From positions 1 to 64,000 of the forward strand of contig CANLXL010000009.1 in the NCBI GenBank assembly GCA_947495125.1: DNA of 64,000 bases, read 5' to 3'. Positions 44,036 through 52,944 of this stretch are shown in pieces. The notes under the pieces were generated by a model. It was not told where the DNA came from and searched no databases. It worked only from the letters and a program-made list of their open reading frames with translations. Position numbers and translations under genes: made by a program. How positions within the stretch are numbered: position 1 is the stretch's first letter; each line of letters begins with the position of its first letter. Source of the stretch: an uncultured Flaviramulus sp. Lineage in GTDB: Bacteria > Bacteroidota > Bacteroidia > Flavobacteriales > Flavobacteriaceae.

Positions 44036-44863
44036 ATGAAAAATCTTTTTTACATAGTACTAGCCTTTACTATTTTAAGTTCTTGTAGCGAGTATCAAAA
44101 AGTGCTTAAAAATGAAGATATCGCACCGAAGTTTAAAATGGGCGAAAGCTTTTATAACGAAGGTAAATATGCTAAAGCTAACAGACTTTTTGCTCAAATT
44201 GTTCCTAATTACAGAGGTAAACCTCAGGCGGAAAAATTAATGTATTTATATTCGAACACTTTTTATAAGTTAAAAGAGTATTATAATGCGGGGTATCAAT
44301 TCGAACGTTTTGCAGCAAGTTATCCGAAAAGTGAAAAACTTGCCGAAGCTTCTTTTCTAAGTGTAAAGAGTTATTATATGTTATCTCCGGCTTATACTAA
44401 AGATCAGACTGAAACTAAAGAAGCGATTGAAAAACTTCAGGAATTTATTAACTTGTTTCCCGAATCTGAATATGTTACAGAGGCCAATACCTTATTTAAA
44501 GAATTAGAATTTAAATTGGAACAAAAAGCATATAGTATTGCGAAGCAATATAACCATATATCCGATTATCCGGCATCAATAAAATCGTTTGATAATTTTG
44601 TTTTTGACTTTCCGGGATCTGTGTTGCGAGAAAAAGCATTCTTTTATAGATTAGACTCGGCATATAAATTGGCTGTTAATAGTGTTGAATACAGGCAAAC
44701 AGCAAATGGTATAGAGCATATAAAGTTAACTCGTCTCAAAGACGCCAAAGAATATTACAACGCATTTAAAAAAGCATTTTCTAATTCAGAGGACGTACAG
44801 GTTGCAGATAATATGGCCGTTGTTTTGGATGAAGAATTAAAGAAATACGACAATAAAAGTTAA
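44036..44863 (+). CDS. bamD: Outer membrane assembly lipoprotein BamD
   Basis: This 275-residue lipoprotein (lipobox ILSSCS) contains tetratricopeptide-like repeats: SFYNEGKYAKANRLFAQIVP, LYSNTFYKLKEYYNAGYQFE and IKSFDNFVFDFPGS. The length and opening SCSEYQKVLKN are typical of Bacteroidota BamD, the periplasmic scaffold for BamA. It is followed 12 bp later by the omega subunit gene and later by coaBC, the usual flavobacterial order. Confidence 0.93.
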   Translation: MKNLFYIVLAFTILSSCSEYQKVLKNEDIAPKFKMGESFYNEGKYAKANRLFAQIVPNYRGKPQAEKLMYLYSNTFYKLKEYYNAGYQFERFAASYPKSEKLAEASFLSVKSYYMLSPAYTKDQTETKEAIEKLQEFINLFPESEYVTEANTLFKELEFKLEQKAYSIAKQYNHISDYPASIKSFDNFVFDFPGSVLREKAFFYRLDSAYKLAVNSVEYRQTANGIEHIKLTRLKDAKEYYNAFKKAFSNSEDVQVADNMAVVLDEELKKYDNKS

Positions 44864-44875
44864 ATAACAATGACA

Positions 44876-45205
44876 ATGGATTTAAAGAAAACCAATGCTC
44901 CCGTTAATACAGTAACGTACGACAGAAATCAAATTGACGAGCCCACAGATAATATCTACGAGTCGATTTCAATAATTTCAAGACGTGCGGAACAAATTAA
45001 TACTGAGATTAAAAAGGAACTTATCGATAAGTTAGAAGAGTTTGCTACTTATAACGATAGTCTGGAAGAAATCTTTGAAAACAAGGAACAAATTGAGGTT
45101 TCTAAATTTTATGAAAAGTTGCCAAAACCTCATTCGCTAGCGGTTCAGGAATGGTTAACTGACAAAATTTATTTTAGAAATACTGAGGAAGACACTCAGG
45201 AATAG
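44876..45205 (+). CDS. rpoZ: RNA polymerase omega subunit
   Basis: This 109-residue protein begins MDLKKTNAPVNTVTYDRNQI, the typical flavobacterial omega opening. It has the conserved NIYESISIISRRAEQINTEIKK segment that wraps beta-prime. An ATG at 44870 is also in frame and adds two residues; 44876 matches the usual start. Omega assists polymerase assembly. The gene is downstream of bamD as in other Bacteroidota. Confidence 0.88.
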   Translation: MDLKKTNAPVNTVTYDRNQIDEPTDNIYESISIISRRAEQINTEIKKELIDKLEEFATYNDSLEEIFENKEQIEVSKFYEKLPKPHSLAVQEWLTDKIYFRNTEEDTQE

Positions 45206-45371
45206 TTTTAAAATATCTATTAAATACAATCAATAGCTTTCAGGAGAATTTAGCGCAATTATTTTTCTTTTATCAAGGCACAAATTTTCAGGCATAGCGG
45301 AAGTTATGGTTGTAAGTTTTAGCAAAATATAGAGAAAGAGAATCGAGCAAAATTTCTGAAAGCTATTTTTT

Positions 45372-46583
45372 ATGAGTATACTAAGCGGCAAAAAAATATT
45401 ACTAGGCATAAGTGCAGGTATTGCTGCTTATAAAACGGCTTCTCTGGTACGGTTGTTTATAAAGGCGGGTGCTCATGTAAAAGTGGTTATGACGCCATCT
45501 TCAAAAGAATTTATTACCCCTTTAACCTTATCAACACTGTCAAAAAATCCGGTACATTCAACCTTTACAAATGAAGAGGATGATAATGCCGTCTGGAATA
45601 ACCATGTGGATTTAGGGCTTTGGGCGGATTTATTTATTATTGCGCCGGCAACAGCGAACACCTTGTCTAAAATGGCTCATGGTGTTTGTGACAACTTATT
45701 ATTGGCGACGTATCTATCTGCTAAATGTCCGGTATATTTCGCTCCGGCGATGGATTTAGATATGTACAAACACGAAAGTACGCTGAACTCATTTGAGACT
45801 TTAAAAGGTTTTGGAAATATTATGATACCGGCAACAACTGGCGAACTGGCAAGTGGATTAGTTGGAGAAGGTCGAATGGCTGAACCCGAAGGTATTGTTG
45901 CTTTTATTGAAAAGGATATTTTGGAAGGACTTCCACTCAAAGGAAAAAAGGTATTGATTACAGCCGGACCAACCCATGAAGCCATTGACCCTGTGAGGTT
46001 CATTGGAAACCATTCCAGTGGTAAAATGGGATTTGAAATTGCGAAAGTATCGGCGAATTTGGGTGCTGAGGTTATCTTAATTACAGGGCCAACCCATCAA
46101 AAGACTAAGCATGCCTTGATTCTTACAATACCGGTGTTGAGTGCCCAAAATATGTACGACGAAGTTCATAAATACTTTGCTGATGTTGATATCGCTATAC
46201 TTTCCGCCGCAGTGGCAGATTTTACCCCAAAAGAAGTCGCTCATCAGAAAATAAAGAAGAACGCATCTACGTTAACCTTAGAGTTGGAAAAGACAAAAGA
46301 CATTCTGGCCTCATTAGGTGAGGTTAAAAAACACCAATATTTAGTCGGATTTGCACTAGAAACCAATAATGAATTAGAAAATGCAAAAGGAAAATTAAAA
46401 AGGAAGAATTTAAATTTAATTGTTTTAAATTCGTTAAACGATAAAGGGGCAGGTTTTAAAAACGATACAAATAAAGTCACCTTTATTGATAATAAAGAAC
46501 ACATAACAGAGTTTCAATTAAAGTCTAAGACGGAAGTAGCTAAAGACTTATTGAATGAAATCATAAAGAATATTGATGCGTAA
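45372..46583 (+). CDS. coaBC: Bifunctional CoaBC (PPC decarboxylase / PPC synthetase)
   Basis: This 403-residue enzyme performs two steps of coenzyme A synthesis. The N-terminal flavin half has GISAGIAAYKTASLVR, NNHVDLGLWADLFIIAPATA (active histidine) and APAMDLDMY. The C-terminal CTP-dependent half has LITAGPTHEAIDPVRFIGNH, SAAVADFTPKE and KIKK. It is full length. The DUF4835 gene overlaps its end by 8 bp, so this is an operon. Confidence 0.95.
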   Translation: MSILSGKKILLGISAGIAAYKTASLVRLFIKAGAHVKVVMTPSSKEFITPLTLSTLSKNPVHSTFTNEEDDNAVWNNHVDLGLWADLFIIAPATANTLSKMAHGVCDNLLLATYLSAKCPVYFAPAMDLDMYKHESTLNSFETLKGFGNIMIPATTGELASGLVGEGRMAEPEGIVAFIEKDILEGLPLKGKKVLITAGPTHEAIDPVRFIGNHSSGKMGFEIAKVSANLGAEVILITGPTHQKTKHALILTIPVLSAQNMYDEVHKYFADVDIAILSAAVADFTPKEVAHQKIKKNASTLTLELEKTKDILASLGEVKKHQYLVGFALETNNELENAKGKLKRKNLNLIVLNSLNDKGAGFKNDTNKVTFIDNKEHITEFQLKSKTEVAKDLLNEIIKNIDA

Positions 46584-47463
46584 TATTATTGTTGTTTTAT
46601 CGTTGTTTTTGAGCTTCTCTTGTTTTTCACAAGAACTGAATTGTGATGTTATTGTGAATGCACAACAAACTGGTGATGAAAACTTACAGATATATAAAAC
46701 TTTAGAGAAGCAGCTTAGAGAATTTGTAAATAATACCAAATGGACCAATAGAACTTTTGCCCCGCAAGAGCGTATAGCCTGTAGTATGGTAATTAATATA
46801 ACCGGACAAAATGGTGATGCTTTTCAAGCGTCTATTCAGGTACAATCTTCAAGACCCGTTTTTGGTTCATCATTTAGTACACCCATTTATTATTTTAATG
46901 ATAAGGATTTTACGTTTAGGTATTTGGAGTTTCAAAATTTAATATTTAACCCCAATCAGTTTGAATCTAATTTGATATCGGTTTTGGCATTTCATATCCA
47001 AATGATTTTAGCATTGGATGCCGATTCTTTTGCAAAGAATGGAGGGGATCTTTATTATAAACAAGCTCAAACCATTACAAACTATTCACAACAAGGTAAT
47101 TTTAAAGGCTGGAAGATAGAAGATGGCTTGCAGAGCAGGTTCGCACTTATAGATAATGTCTTGTCACCAACATTTAAAGAGTATAGAGACGTTATGTACA
47201 AGTATCATAGAGAGGGCTTAGATGTGATGAGCGAGGATGCCAAAAAAGGAAAAGAGCAGGTAGCCGCGGCTTTAACTCAATTTCAGGCGATGAATAGCCG
47301 ACGCCCAAATTCTTTTTTATTGCGCACGTTTTTTGATGCTAAAGCAGAGGAAGTTGCCCAAATTTTTAGTGACGGACCTAGTGTGAATATCGCAAGTGTT
47401 AAAGAGACTCTGCAGAAAGTGGCTCCTATGCATTCCAGCAAATGGCAAAATATTAAATTCTAA
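46576..47463 (+). CDS. DUF4835 secreted protein
   Basis: This 295-residue protein has a signal peptide ending SCFSQ. ATG 46576 is used; a TTG at 46573 is also in frame. The mature protein matches the DUF4835 pattern (ELNCDVIVNAQQTGDENLQI, YYFNDKDFTFRYLEFQNLIF, LGWKIEDG-like FKGWKIEDGLQSR). It always sits near coaBC and recN in this group, as here. Function is unknown, and a cell-envelope role is likely. Confidence 0.87.
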   Translation: MRNIIVVLSLFLSFSCFSQELNCDVIVNAQQTGDENLQIYKTLEKQLREFVNNTKWTNRTFAPQERIACSMVINITGQNGDAFQASIQVQSSRPVFGSSFSTPIYYFNDKDFTFRYLEFQNLIFNPNQFESNLISVLAFHIQMILALDADSFAKNGGDLYYKQAQTITNYSQQGNFKGWKIEDGLQSRFALIDNVLSPTFKEYRDVMYKYHREGLDVMSEDAKKGKEQVAAALTQFQAMNSRRPNSFLLRTFFDAKAEEVAQIFSDGPSVNIASVKETLQKVAPMHSSKWQNIKF

Positions 47464-47466
47464 GCG

Positions 47467-47519
47467 TTTTTGAAGCTTGCTTCGTTTCAAAAATCTGTCA
47501 TTCCCTTGAAAAAGGGAAT
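47467..47519 (+). terminator. Two hairpins between DUF4835 and recN
   Basis: TTTTTGAA...TTCAAAAA (47467-47493) and ATTCCCTT-gaa-AAGGGAAT (47500-47519) are stable hairpins. The second has the form of a dispersed intergenic repeat (CATTCCCTTGAAAAAGGGAATTC). The first may terminate the coaBC unit. Confidence 0.6.
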
Positions 47520-47579
47520 TCAAAAAATCAAAAAGGATTTTTATATTTACTACTTTTAATAAACACAAACTTATAAATC

Positions 47580-49232
47580 TTGTTAACATCGCTTTCCATA
47601 AAAAATTATGCATTAATTGATAATCTCCAAGTCGATTTTAACGATGGATTTTCAATAATTACAGGAGAAACGGGAGCCGGTAAATCTATACTGCTTGGTG
47701 GTTTATCGCTAATTTTGGGTAAACGTGCCGACTTGAGTAGTTTGAAAGATACTTCCCAAAAGTGTGTCATCGAAGCCGTTTTTAATATTTCAAACTATAA
47801 CTTGAAAACGCTTTTTGAAACCGAAGACCTTGACTACGAAACGCAAACCATTATAAGAAGGGAGATCCTGCCATCAGGAAAGTCCAGAGCTTTTGTAAAC
47901 GATACACCGGTAAACCTTAATAGTTTACAACGCTTGGGCAGTCATTTGATCGATATTCATTCGCAGCATCAAACATTACAATTAACAAGTAATGATTTTC
48001 AATTTCAGGTTATTGATGCATTAGCTCATAATCATGAATTATTACAAAGTTATAATGCTGAATTTAAAAAACAAAAAGAGCTGCAAAAGGAACTGCAGGA
48101 ATTACTTAATTTTCAAGCGGAAGCGGTCAAGGAGCAAGATTATAACTCTTTTTTATTGAATGAATTGATTGAAGCCAATTTGATTGATGGTGAGCAACAA
48201 GCACTTGAGGAAGAATATGAAACGTTGAACAATATTGAAAGTATTAAAGAAAAACTTTCTGAGTCGTATCAATTATTGAATGACGAACAAATTGGATTAT
48301 TAACCACGCTTACCACGTTAAAAAATAATTTTCAAAATTTAGTTGGGTTTTCATCTAAATATCAAGATTTATTCGAGAGAGTTAATAGTAGTTTGATCGA
48401 GTTGGATGATGTTTTTAGTGAAGTAGATGTTTTACAAGAAAGTTTGGAAGCCAATCCAGGTAGACTAGAGGAAGTAGATTCTAAATTAAAAACTTTGCAT
48501 AGCTTAATGCAAAAACATGTTGCCGCCGATGTTTCAGAACTGATTCAGATTAAAAATGATCTTGATAAAAAAGTCGAGGTAACTCAAAATTTAGATGAGG
48601 TGATTCAGAAAAAGAATGCAGAGATTACTCTTAAAGTAAAAGAACTTAAGGTCATATCAAAAAAGATTAGCGAAAAACGTTCGAAAATCATTCCGGGGTT
48701 AAAAGCGCAATTAGAAGCAATTTTGACGAATTTAGGAATGCCAAACGCACAGTTTAGTATAGAGTTACGTTATGGAGATACATTTTTCAATAACGGGCAA
48801 GACGAATTGTCTTTTCTGTTTTCGGCGAATAAAGGGGGGCATTTTAATGAACTGAAAAAAGCAGCTTCGGGGGGCGAGTTATCCAGAATTATGCTGGCTA
48901 TAAAGTCGATACTATCCAATTATATGCAATTGCCAACCATCATGTTCGATGAGATTGATACCGGAGTTTCTGGTGAAATATCTAACAAGATGGGAGATAT
49001 CATGCTAGAAATGAGTAAAACGATGCAGGTGTTTTCTATTACGCATTTACCACAAATTGCCGCCAAAGGGCATTCGCATTTTAAGGTATATAAAGAAGAT
49101 GTAAATGAAGTTACACAAACCAATCTGGTAAAATTAAATCATGATGAACGTATTGTTGAGATTGCTCAAATGCTTGGAGGCATAGAAATGTCATCATCGG
49201 CTATTGCACACGCTAAAGAATTGCTCAATTAA
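47580..49232 (+). CDS. recN: DNA repair protein RecN
   Basis: This 550-residue SMC-like ATPase acts in double-strand break repair. Walker A is TGETGAGKSILL (residues 30-41) after LSIKNYALIDNLQVDFNDGF. A long coiled coil spans about 150-380. The C-terminus has SGGELSRIMLAIKS and Walker B PTIMFDEIDTGVSG. The first codon is TTG (47580). No ATG lies upstream in frame, and the family consensus MLTxLSIKNYALI begins exactly here, so a TTG start is well supported. Confidence 0.94.
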   Translation: MLTSLSIKNYALIDNLQVDFNDGFSIITGETGAGKSILLGGLSLILGKRADLSSLKDTSQKCVIEAVFNISNYNLKTLFETEDLDYETQTIIRREILPSGKSRAFVNDTPVNLNSLQRLGSHLIDIHSQHQTLQLTSNDFQFQVIDALAHNHELLQSYNAEFKKQKELQKELQELLNFQAEAVKEQDYNSFLLNELIEANLIDGEQQALEEEYETLNNIESIKEKLSESYQLLNDEQIGLLTTLTTLKNNFQNLVGFSSKYQDLFERVNSSLIELDDVFSEVDVLQESLEANPGRLEEVDSKLKTLHSLMQKHVAADVSELIQIKNDLDKKVEVTQNLDEVIQKKNAEITLKVKELKVISKKISEKRSKIIPGLKAQLEAILTNLGMPNAQFSIELRYGDTFFNNGQDELSFLFSANKGGHFNELKKAASGGELSRIMLAIKSILSNYMQLPTIMFDEIDTGVSGEISNKMGDIMLEMSKTMQVFSITHLPQIAAKGHSHFKVYKEDVNEVTQTNLVKLNHDERIVEIAQMLGGIEMSSSAIAHAKELLN

Positions 49233-49234
49233 AA

Positions 49235-49268
49235 AGTTTAAAGTTTAAAAGTTTAAAAGTTTAAAGTT
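49235..49268. repeat. Short tandem AGTTTAAA-type repeat
   Basis: Four imperfect copies of AAGTTTAA(A) lie head to tail just after recN. This is a low-complexity microsatellite-like run and not a CRISPR. Copy number may vary between strains. Confidence 0.7.
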
Positions 49269-49271
49269 TTT

Positions 49272-49279
49272 TACCTTTG
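49272..49279 (+). promoter_or_regulatory. Candidate -7 box for fabI
   Basis: TACCTTTG matches TAnnTTTG. It directly follows the AGTTTAAA repeat and lies 46 bp upstream of the fabI ATG, so repeat length could alter promoter spacing. Confidence 0.5.
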
Positions 49280-49325
49280 AAGGCTTTTAGCAACTAATAT
49301 AATAAACGACTTAACAACGTATAAT

Positions 49326-50144
49326 ATGTCTTACAATTTATTAAAAGGTAAAAAAGGAATCATATTCGGAGCATTAGATTCTAATTCAATAGCTTGGAAA
49401 ACTGCAGAACGCGTTCATGAAGAAGGAGGACAATTTGTGCTAACTAATGCACCAGTAGCTATGAGAATGGGACAAATTAATGAGCTTGCAGAAAAAACAG
49501 GTTCCCAAATTATTCCGGCTGATGCAACTTCAGAAGAGGACTTGCAAAATCTCGTAGAGAAATCTATGGAGATTCTTGGAGGAAAAATTGACTTTGTATT
49601 GCATTCCATAGGGATGTCTATTAACGTTAGAAAGGGAAAGCATTATACCGATCAAAATTATGCATGGACACAAAAAGGCACCGATGTTTCGGCCATGTCC
49701 TTTCATAAAGTCATGCAGACTCTTTACAAAGCAGATGCCATGAATGAATGGGGAAGTATTGTGGCACTAACCTATATGGCGGCACAGCGTGTATTTCCGG
49801 ATTACAATGATATGGCCGATAATAAAGCGTATTTAGAAAGTATTGCGCGTAGTTTTGGATATTTCTTTGGACGCGATAAAAATGTAAGAGTCAATACCAT
49901 TTCGCAGTCACCCACACCTACAACGGCTGGAAGTGGGGTAAAAGGTTTTGATGGTTTTATTGCTTATGCAGATAAAATGTCACCGTTAGGAAACGCAACA
50001 GCTTTAGACTGTGCCAATTATACGGTATCACTATTTAGTGACCTAACAAAACGCGTTACATTACAAAACCTATATAATGATGGTGGTTTTAGTAATATGG
50101 GGGTGAGTGATGCTGTGATGAGCACTTTTGTTGGAGAGGAGTAA
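49326..50144 (+). CDS. fabI: Enoyl-[acyl-carrier-protein] reductase (NADH)
   Basis: This 272-residue SDR-type enzyme reduces enoyl-ACP in fatty-acid elongation. It starts NLLKGKKGIIFGALDSNSIA, the FabI cofactor motif. The catalytic YxxxxxxK is in PDYNDMADNKAYLES, with the second tyrosine in ALTYMAAQRV. It ends with a strong terminator. It is probably the main essential enoyl reductase. Confidence 0.95.
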   Translation: MSYNLLKGKKGIIFGALDSNSIAWKTAERVHEEGGQFVLTNAPVAMRMGQINELAEKTGSQIIPADATSEEDLQNLVEKSMEILGGKIDFVLHSIGMSINVRKGKHYTDQNYAWTQKGTDVSAMSFHKVMQTLYKADAMNEWGSIVALTYMAAQRVFPDYNDMADNKAYLESIARSFGYFFGRDKNVRVNTISQSPTPTTAGSGVKGFDGFIAYADKMSPLGNATALDCANYTVSLFSDLTKRVTLQNLYNDGGFSNMGVSDAVMSTFVGEE

Positions 50145-50163
50145 AAAAGATTAAATATTGAAT

Positions 50164-50195
50164 AAAAAGCCACCCACATATAGGTGGCTTTTTTG
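50164..50195 (+). terminator. Terminator of fabI
   Basis: AAAAAGCCACC (50164-50174) and GGTGGCTTTTT (50183-50193) form an 11-bp stem with an 8-nt loop and a T-run. It starts 20 bp after fabI. Confidence 0.9.
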
Positions 50196-50196
50196 T

Positions 50197-50204
50197 TACT
50201 TTTG
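50197..50204 (+). promoter_or_regulatory. -7 box placed for a leaderless GT2 transcript
   Basis: TACTTTTG matches TAnnTTTG and ends only 4 bp before the GT2 ATG at 50209. Transcription would then start at or beside the A of the ATG. Confidence 0.5.
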
Positions 50205-50208
50205 TGTT

Positions 50209-51216
50209 ATGCAAATACAATTTTCATTCATCATTCCTGTTTATAATCGCCCTGACGAAATACAGGAACTTCTGCAAAGTTTTGAAAGTTTGCAAACTAA
50301 TACACCGTATGAAATTGTTATTGTAGAAGACGGCTCATCAATACCTTCTGAGGAGGTTCTGAAACCATTTAAAGAAAAACTCAAAATCTCCTATTTTTTT
50401 AAAGAAAACTCCGGGCCTGGAGATTCTCGTAATTTTGGAATGCAACGTGCTCAAGGAAACTATTTTATCATTTTGGATTCAGATTGTATTTTACCCGAGA
50501 ACTATTTAAGTGAAGTTGAAAAAAGTTTGACCGCTAATTATGTGGATTGTTTTGGCGGACCGGATGCAGCCCATGAATCCTTTAACGACCTTCAAAAAGC
50601 TATTAATTTTTCAATGACCTCATTTATAACCACCGGAGGGATTCGCGGGAATAAAAAAAGTGTTGATAAATTTCAACCCCGCAGCTTTAATATGGGGATA
50701 TCTAAAGCTGCTTTTGAAGCTTCCAATGGCTTTGGTCGGATTCACCCCGGAGAAGACCCGGATTTATCTATAAGATTATGGGATTTGGGGTTTAAAACGA
50801 CATTGATTCCTGAAGCTTTTGTATATCATAAGCGTCGTATTTCATGGTCAAAATTTTATAAACAGGTCAACAAGTTTGGTTTAGTGAGGCCCATTTTAAA
50901 CAAATGGCATCCTTCAACAAAAAAAATGACCTATTGGTTTCCTACATTGTTTTGTATAGGCTTTATCATTTCTGTTTTTCTTTTTTTATTCAATATAAAA
51001 TGGCCAATTATGGCTTATATATTGTATTTTGTAATAGCATTTGCAATGGCTATCTTTTTTACAAAAAAGATTAAGATATCGATATTGGTTTTAATGGCCA
51101 TTGCAATTCAGTTCTTTGGCTATGGTTACGGGTTTTTAAAATCAACTTTTGTTATTAACGTTTTAGCTAAAGATGCCAAAGTGTATTTTCCTGAATTGTT
51201 TTTCAAATCAAAATGA
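50209..51216 (+). CDS. Family 2 glycosyltransferase with C-terminal membrane helices
   Basis: This 335-residue protein has the GT-A opening FSFIIPVYNRPDEIQELLQS and the acidic motif LDSDCILPENY for metal and nucleotide-sugar. A later acidic segment, HPGEDPDLSIRLWD, is followed by two or three membrane helices at residues 240-320. The start ATG 50209 is used. An in-frame start at 50158 would lie before the fabI terminator. It overlaps the ybbR-like gene by 4 bp. Donor and acceptor sugars are unknown. Confidence 0.88.
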   Translation: MQIQFSFIIPVYNRPDEIQELLQSFESLQTNTPYEIVIVEDGSSIPSEEVLKPFKEKLKISYFFKENSGPGDSRNFGMQRAQGNYFIILDSDCILPENYLSEVEKSLTANYVDCFGGPDAAHESFNDLQKAINFSMTSFITTGGIRGNKKSVDKFQPRSFNMGISKAAFEASNGFGRIHPGEDPDLSIRLWDLGFKTTLIPEAFVYHKRRISWSKFYKQVNKFGLVRPILNKWHPSTKKMTYWFPTLFCIGFIISVFLFLFNIKWPIMAYILYFVIAFAMAIFFTKKIKISILVLMAIAIQFFGYGYGFLKSTFVINVLAKDAKVYFPELFFKSK

Positions 51217-52172
51217 TAAAAAAAGTAAAATCTGAAATTTTAGCATCTATTAAGAATAGAAAAATAAATGTTTTCATTCTATTTTTGTTGTCTGCATTCG
51301 TTATTTTAATTTTTACAAAATTATCTAAGGAGTACACAAATACGCTGGCTTTTACTATCCTAAAGATCAATGTCCCTCAAGAAAATGTAATTCTAAACGA
51401 TTCGAATATGCAGTTAAGAATTACCTTAAAAACACATGGCTTTAAATGGTTAAATTACTACTTTAAGAACCCATCGATTTCTATAGATTTTGATAAAGAT
51501 GTTTATCAGAAGGACTCTGTTTTTGTGTGGAGTCAAACAAAGTCATATATAAACAATACTCAGTTTGATAAACATGTTGAAATACTAAATATAACACCAG
51601 ATACGCTGGTGTTCAATTACGATACTAACTTAATTAAAACGGTTCCGGTGGTATTACGTTCGGATATAAAGTTTAGCGCAGGGTTTGACGCGTCTGAGAA
51701 TTTTATATTAGAGCCAGATTCGATCCAAGTTATCGGACCAAAAGTTTCAGTGGCAAAAATAAAAAATGTAGAAACCGATTCAATTATTTTAACCGAAATT
51801 AGGGCCGATATACAGGAAATCCTCCGATTAAAACTACCTGAAAATAACCAGCAAATTACGTTTTCCGAAAATGAAATTAGCTTAAGAGGAAAAGTTGAAA
51901 AGTTCACCGAAGGCACCCTCAAAGTTCCGGTATCGGTTATTAATGTTCCAAAGGGAATGCATCTTAAATATTTTCCTAAAGAGGTTAGCGTGTCTTTTTA
52001 TGTGAGTTTGAGCAATTTTAACAGTATTGAAAGTAAGAACTTTAAAGTAGAATGCGATTATAATAAAGTAAATAATAGCTCCTTTTTAATTCCTGAATTA
52101 ATTGCATTTCCTGAGAATGTAAAAAACGCGAAAATTAGTCACAAACGTATTGAATTTATTATATCAGAATGA
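51213..52172 (+). CDS. YbbR-like domain protein
   Basis: This 319-residue protein has one N-terminal membrane anchor (FILFLLSAFVILIFTKL) followed by extracytoplasmic beta-rich modules typical of YbbR repeats (VPVVLRSDIKFSAGFD, LKVPVSVINVPKGMHLKYFP). In Firmicutes YbbR (CdaR) regulates the diadenylate cyclase CdaA. No cdaA is present here. The gene lies between GT2 and coaE with 4-bp overlaps on both sides, an arrangement I recall as frequent in Bacteroidota. Confidence 0.82.
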   Translation: MIKKVKSEILASIKNRKINVFILFLLSAFVILIFTKLSKEYTNTLAFTILKINVPQENVILNDSNMQLRITLKTHGFKWLNYYFKNPSISIDFDKDVYQKDSVFVWSQTKSYINNTQFDKHVEILNITPDTLVFNYDTNLIKTVPVVLRSDIKFSAGFDASENFILEPDSIQVIGPKVSVAKIKNVETDSIILTEIRADIQEILRLKLPENNQQITFSENEISLRGKVEKFTEGTLKVPVSVINVPKGMHLKYFPKEVSVSFYVSLSNFNSIESKNFKVECDYNKVNNSSFLIPELIAFPENVKNAKISHKRIEFIISE

Positions 52173-52756
52173 TTATAGTCGGACTTACTGGAGGTATAGG
52201 GAGTGGTAAAACTACTGTATCTAAAGCATTTAGTGCTTTGGGAGTACCTGTTTACATTGCGGATGATGAGGCCAAAAAATTAATGAGCAAATCTAAGATC
52301 ATTAAAAAAAAATTAATTCAATTATTTGGAGCTAAGGCTTACAGCAATGGTGTTTTGAATAAACCATTTATAGCAAATAAAATTTTTAATGATAGCAATT
52401 ACTTAAAAAAAATGAATGCTATAATCCATCCCAGAGTGGCAAAGCATTTTAATAAATGGGTGTTAAAACAATCCACATCGTACGTCATAAAAGAAGTTGC
52501 TATTCTATTTGAAAATGAAGGTGATAAATTATGCGATTATGTAATTACCGTAACTGCTCCGAAGGAACTTCGTATAAAGCGACTTTTAATGCGGGATCAA
52601 ACTACAAAAGACAAGATTGAAGCGATTATTAAAAACCAATGGAGTGATGAAGACAAAATAAAGCGCTCTCATTTTGTTATTAATAATGTAAATATTGAGG
52701 ATATTGACGAACAGGTGCTTAATATTCATCAACAAATATTAAAAAATGTATCATAA
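52169..52756 (+). CDS. coaE: Dephospho-CoA kinase
   Basis: This 195-residue P-loop kinase catalyses the last step of coenzyme A synthesis. The P-loop is GLTGGIGSGKTTV at residues 5-17. The middle has VYIADDEAKKLM, IIHPRVAKHFNKW and VAILFENEGDKLCD. A DEDKIKRSHFVINN-like segment occurs near the end. It overlaps the ybbR-like gene by 4 bp and ends the operon. Confidence 0.95.
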   Translation: MIIVGLTGGIGSGKTTVSKAFSALGVPVYIADDEAKKLMSKSKIIKKKLIQLFGAKAYSNGVLNKPFIANKIFNDSNYLKKMNAIIHPRVAKHFNKWVLKQSTSYVIKEVAILFENEGDKLCDYVITVTAPKELRIKRLLMRDQTTKDKIEAIIKNQWSDEDKIKRSHFVINNVNIEDIDEQVLNIHQQILKNVS

Positions 52757-52766
52757 ATTTTGAGTT

Positions 52767-52824
52767 TTAACATTTTTGTTAATGTAAGGTTAAATCATAA
52801 CAGAGCTAAATGTTAAAATGTTAA
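52767..52824 (+). promoter_or_regulatory. TGTTAA-motif cluster upstream of the two-component system
   Basis: A perfect palindrome TTAACA-TTTT-TGTTAA (52767-52782) is followed by TGTTAAAATGTTAA (52811-52824). There are three TGTTAA boxes in one orientation and one inverted. They precede the histidine kinase gene by 120-180 bp and may be recognised by its own response regulator. Confidence 0.4.
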
Positions 52825-52944
52825 TTTTGATTGGTAAAGCATTCTTGGCTCATCTTTTTATTCGAAAAACGTGGTCATAATTGACGCTTTAAAATTAGCA
52901 GGAGTTATTTTAGTACGTGTATTTTTAAATAATAAAACAAGCAC

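Noticed and set aside
49235-49268. Possible CRISPR-like array
   Set aside because: Units are 8-9 bp head to tail without spacers and no cas genes are near.
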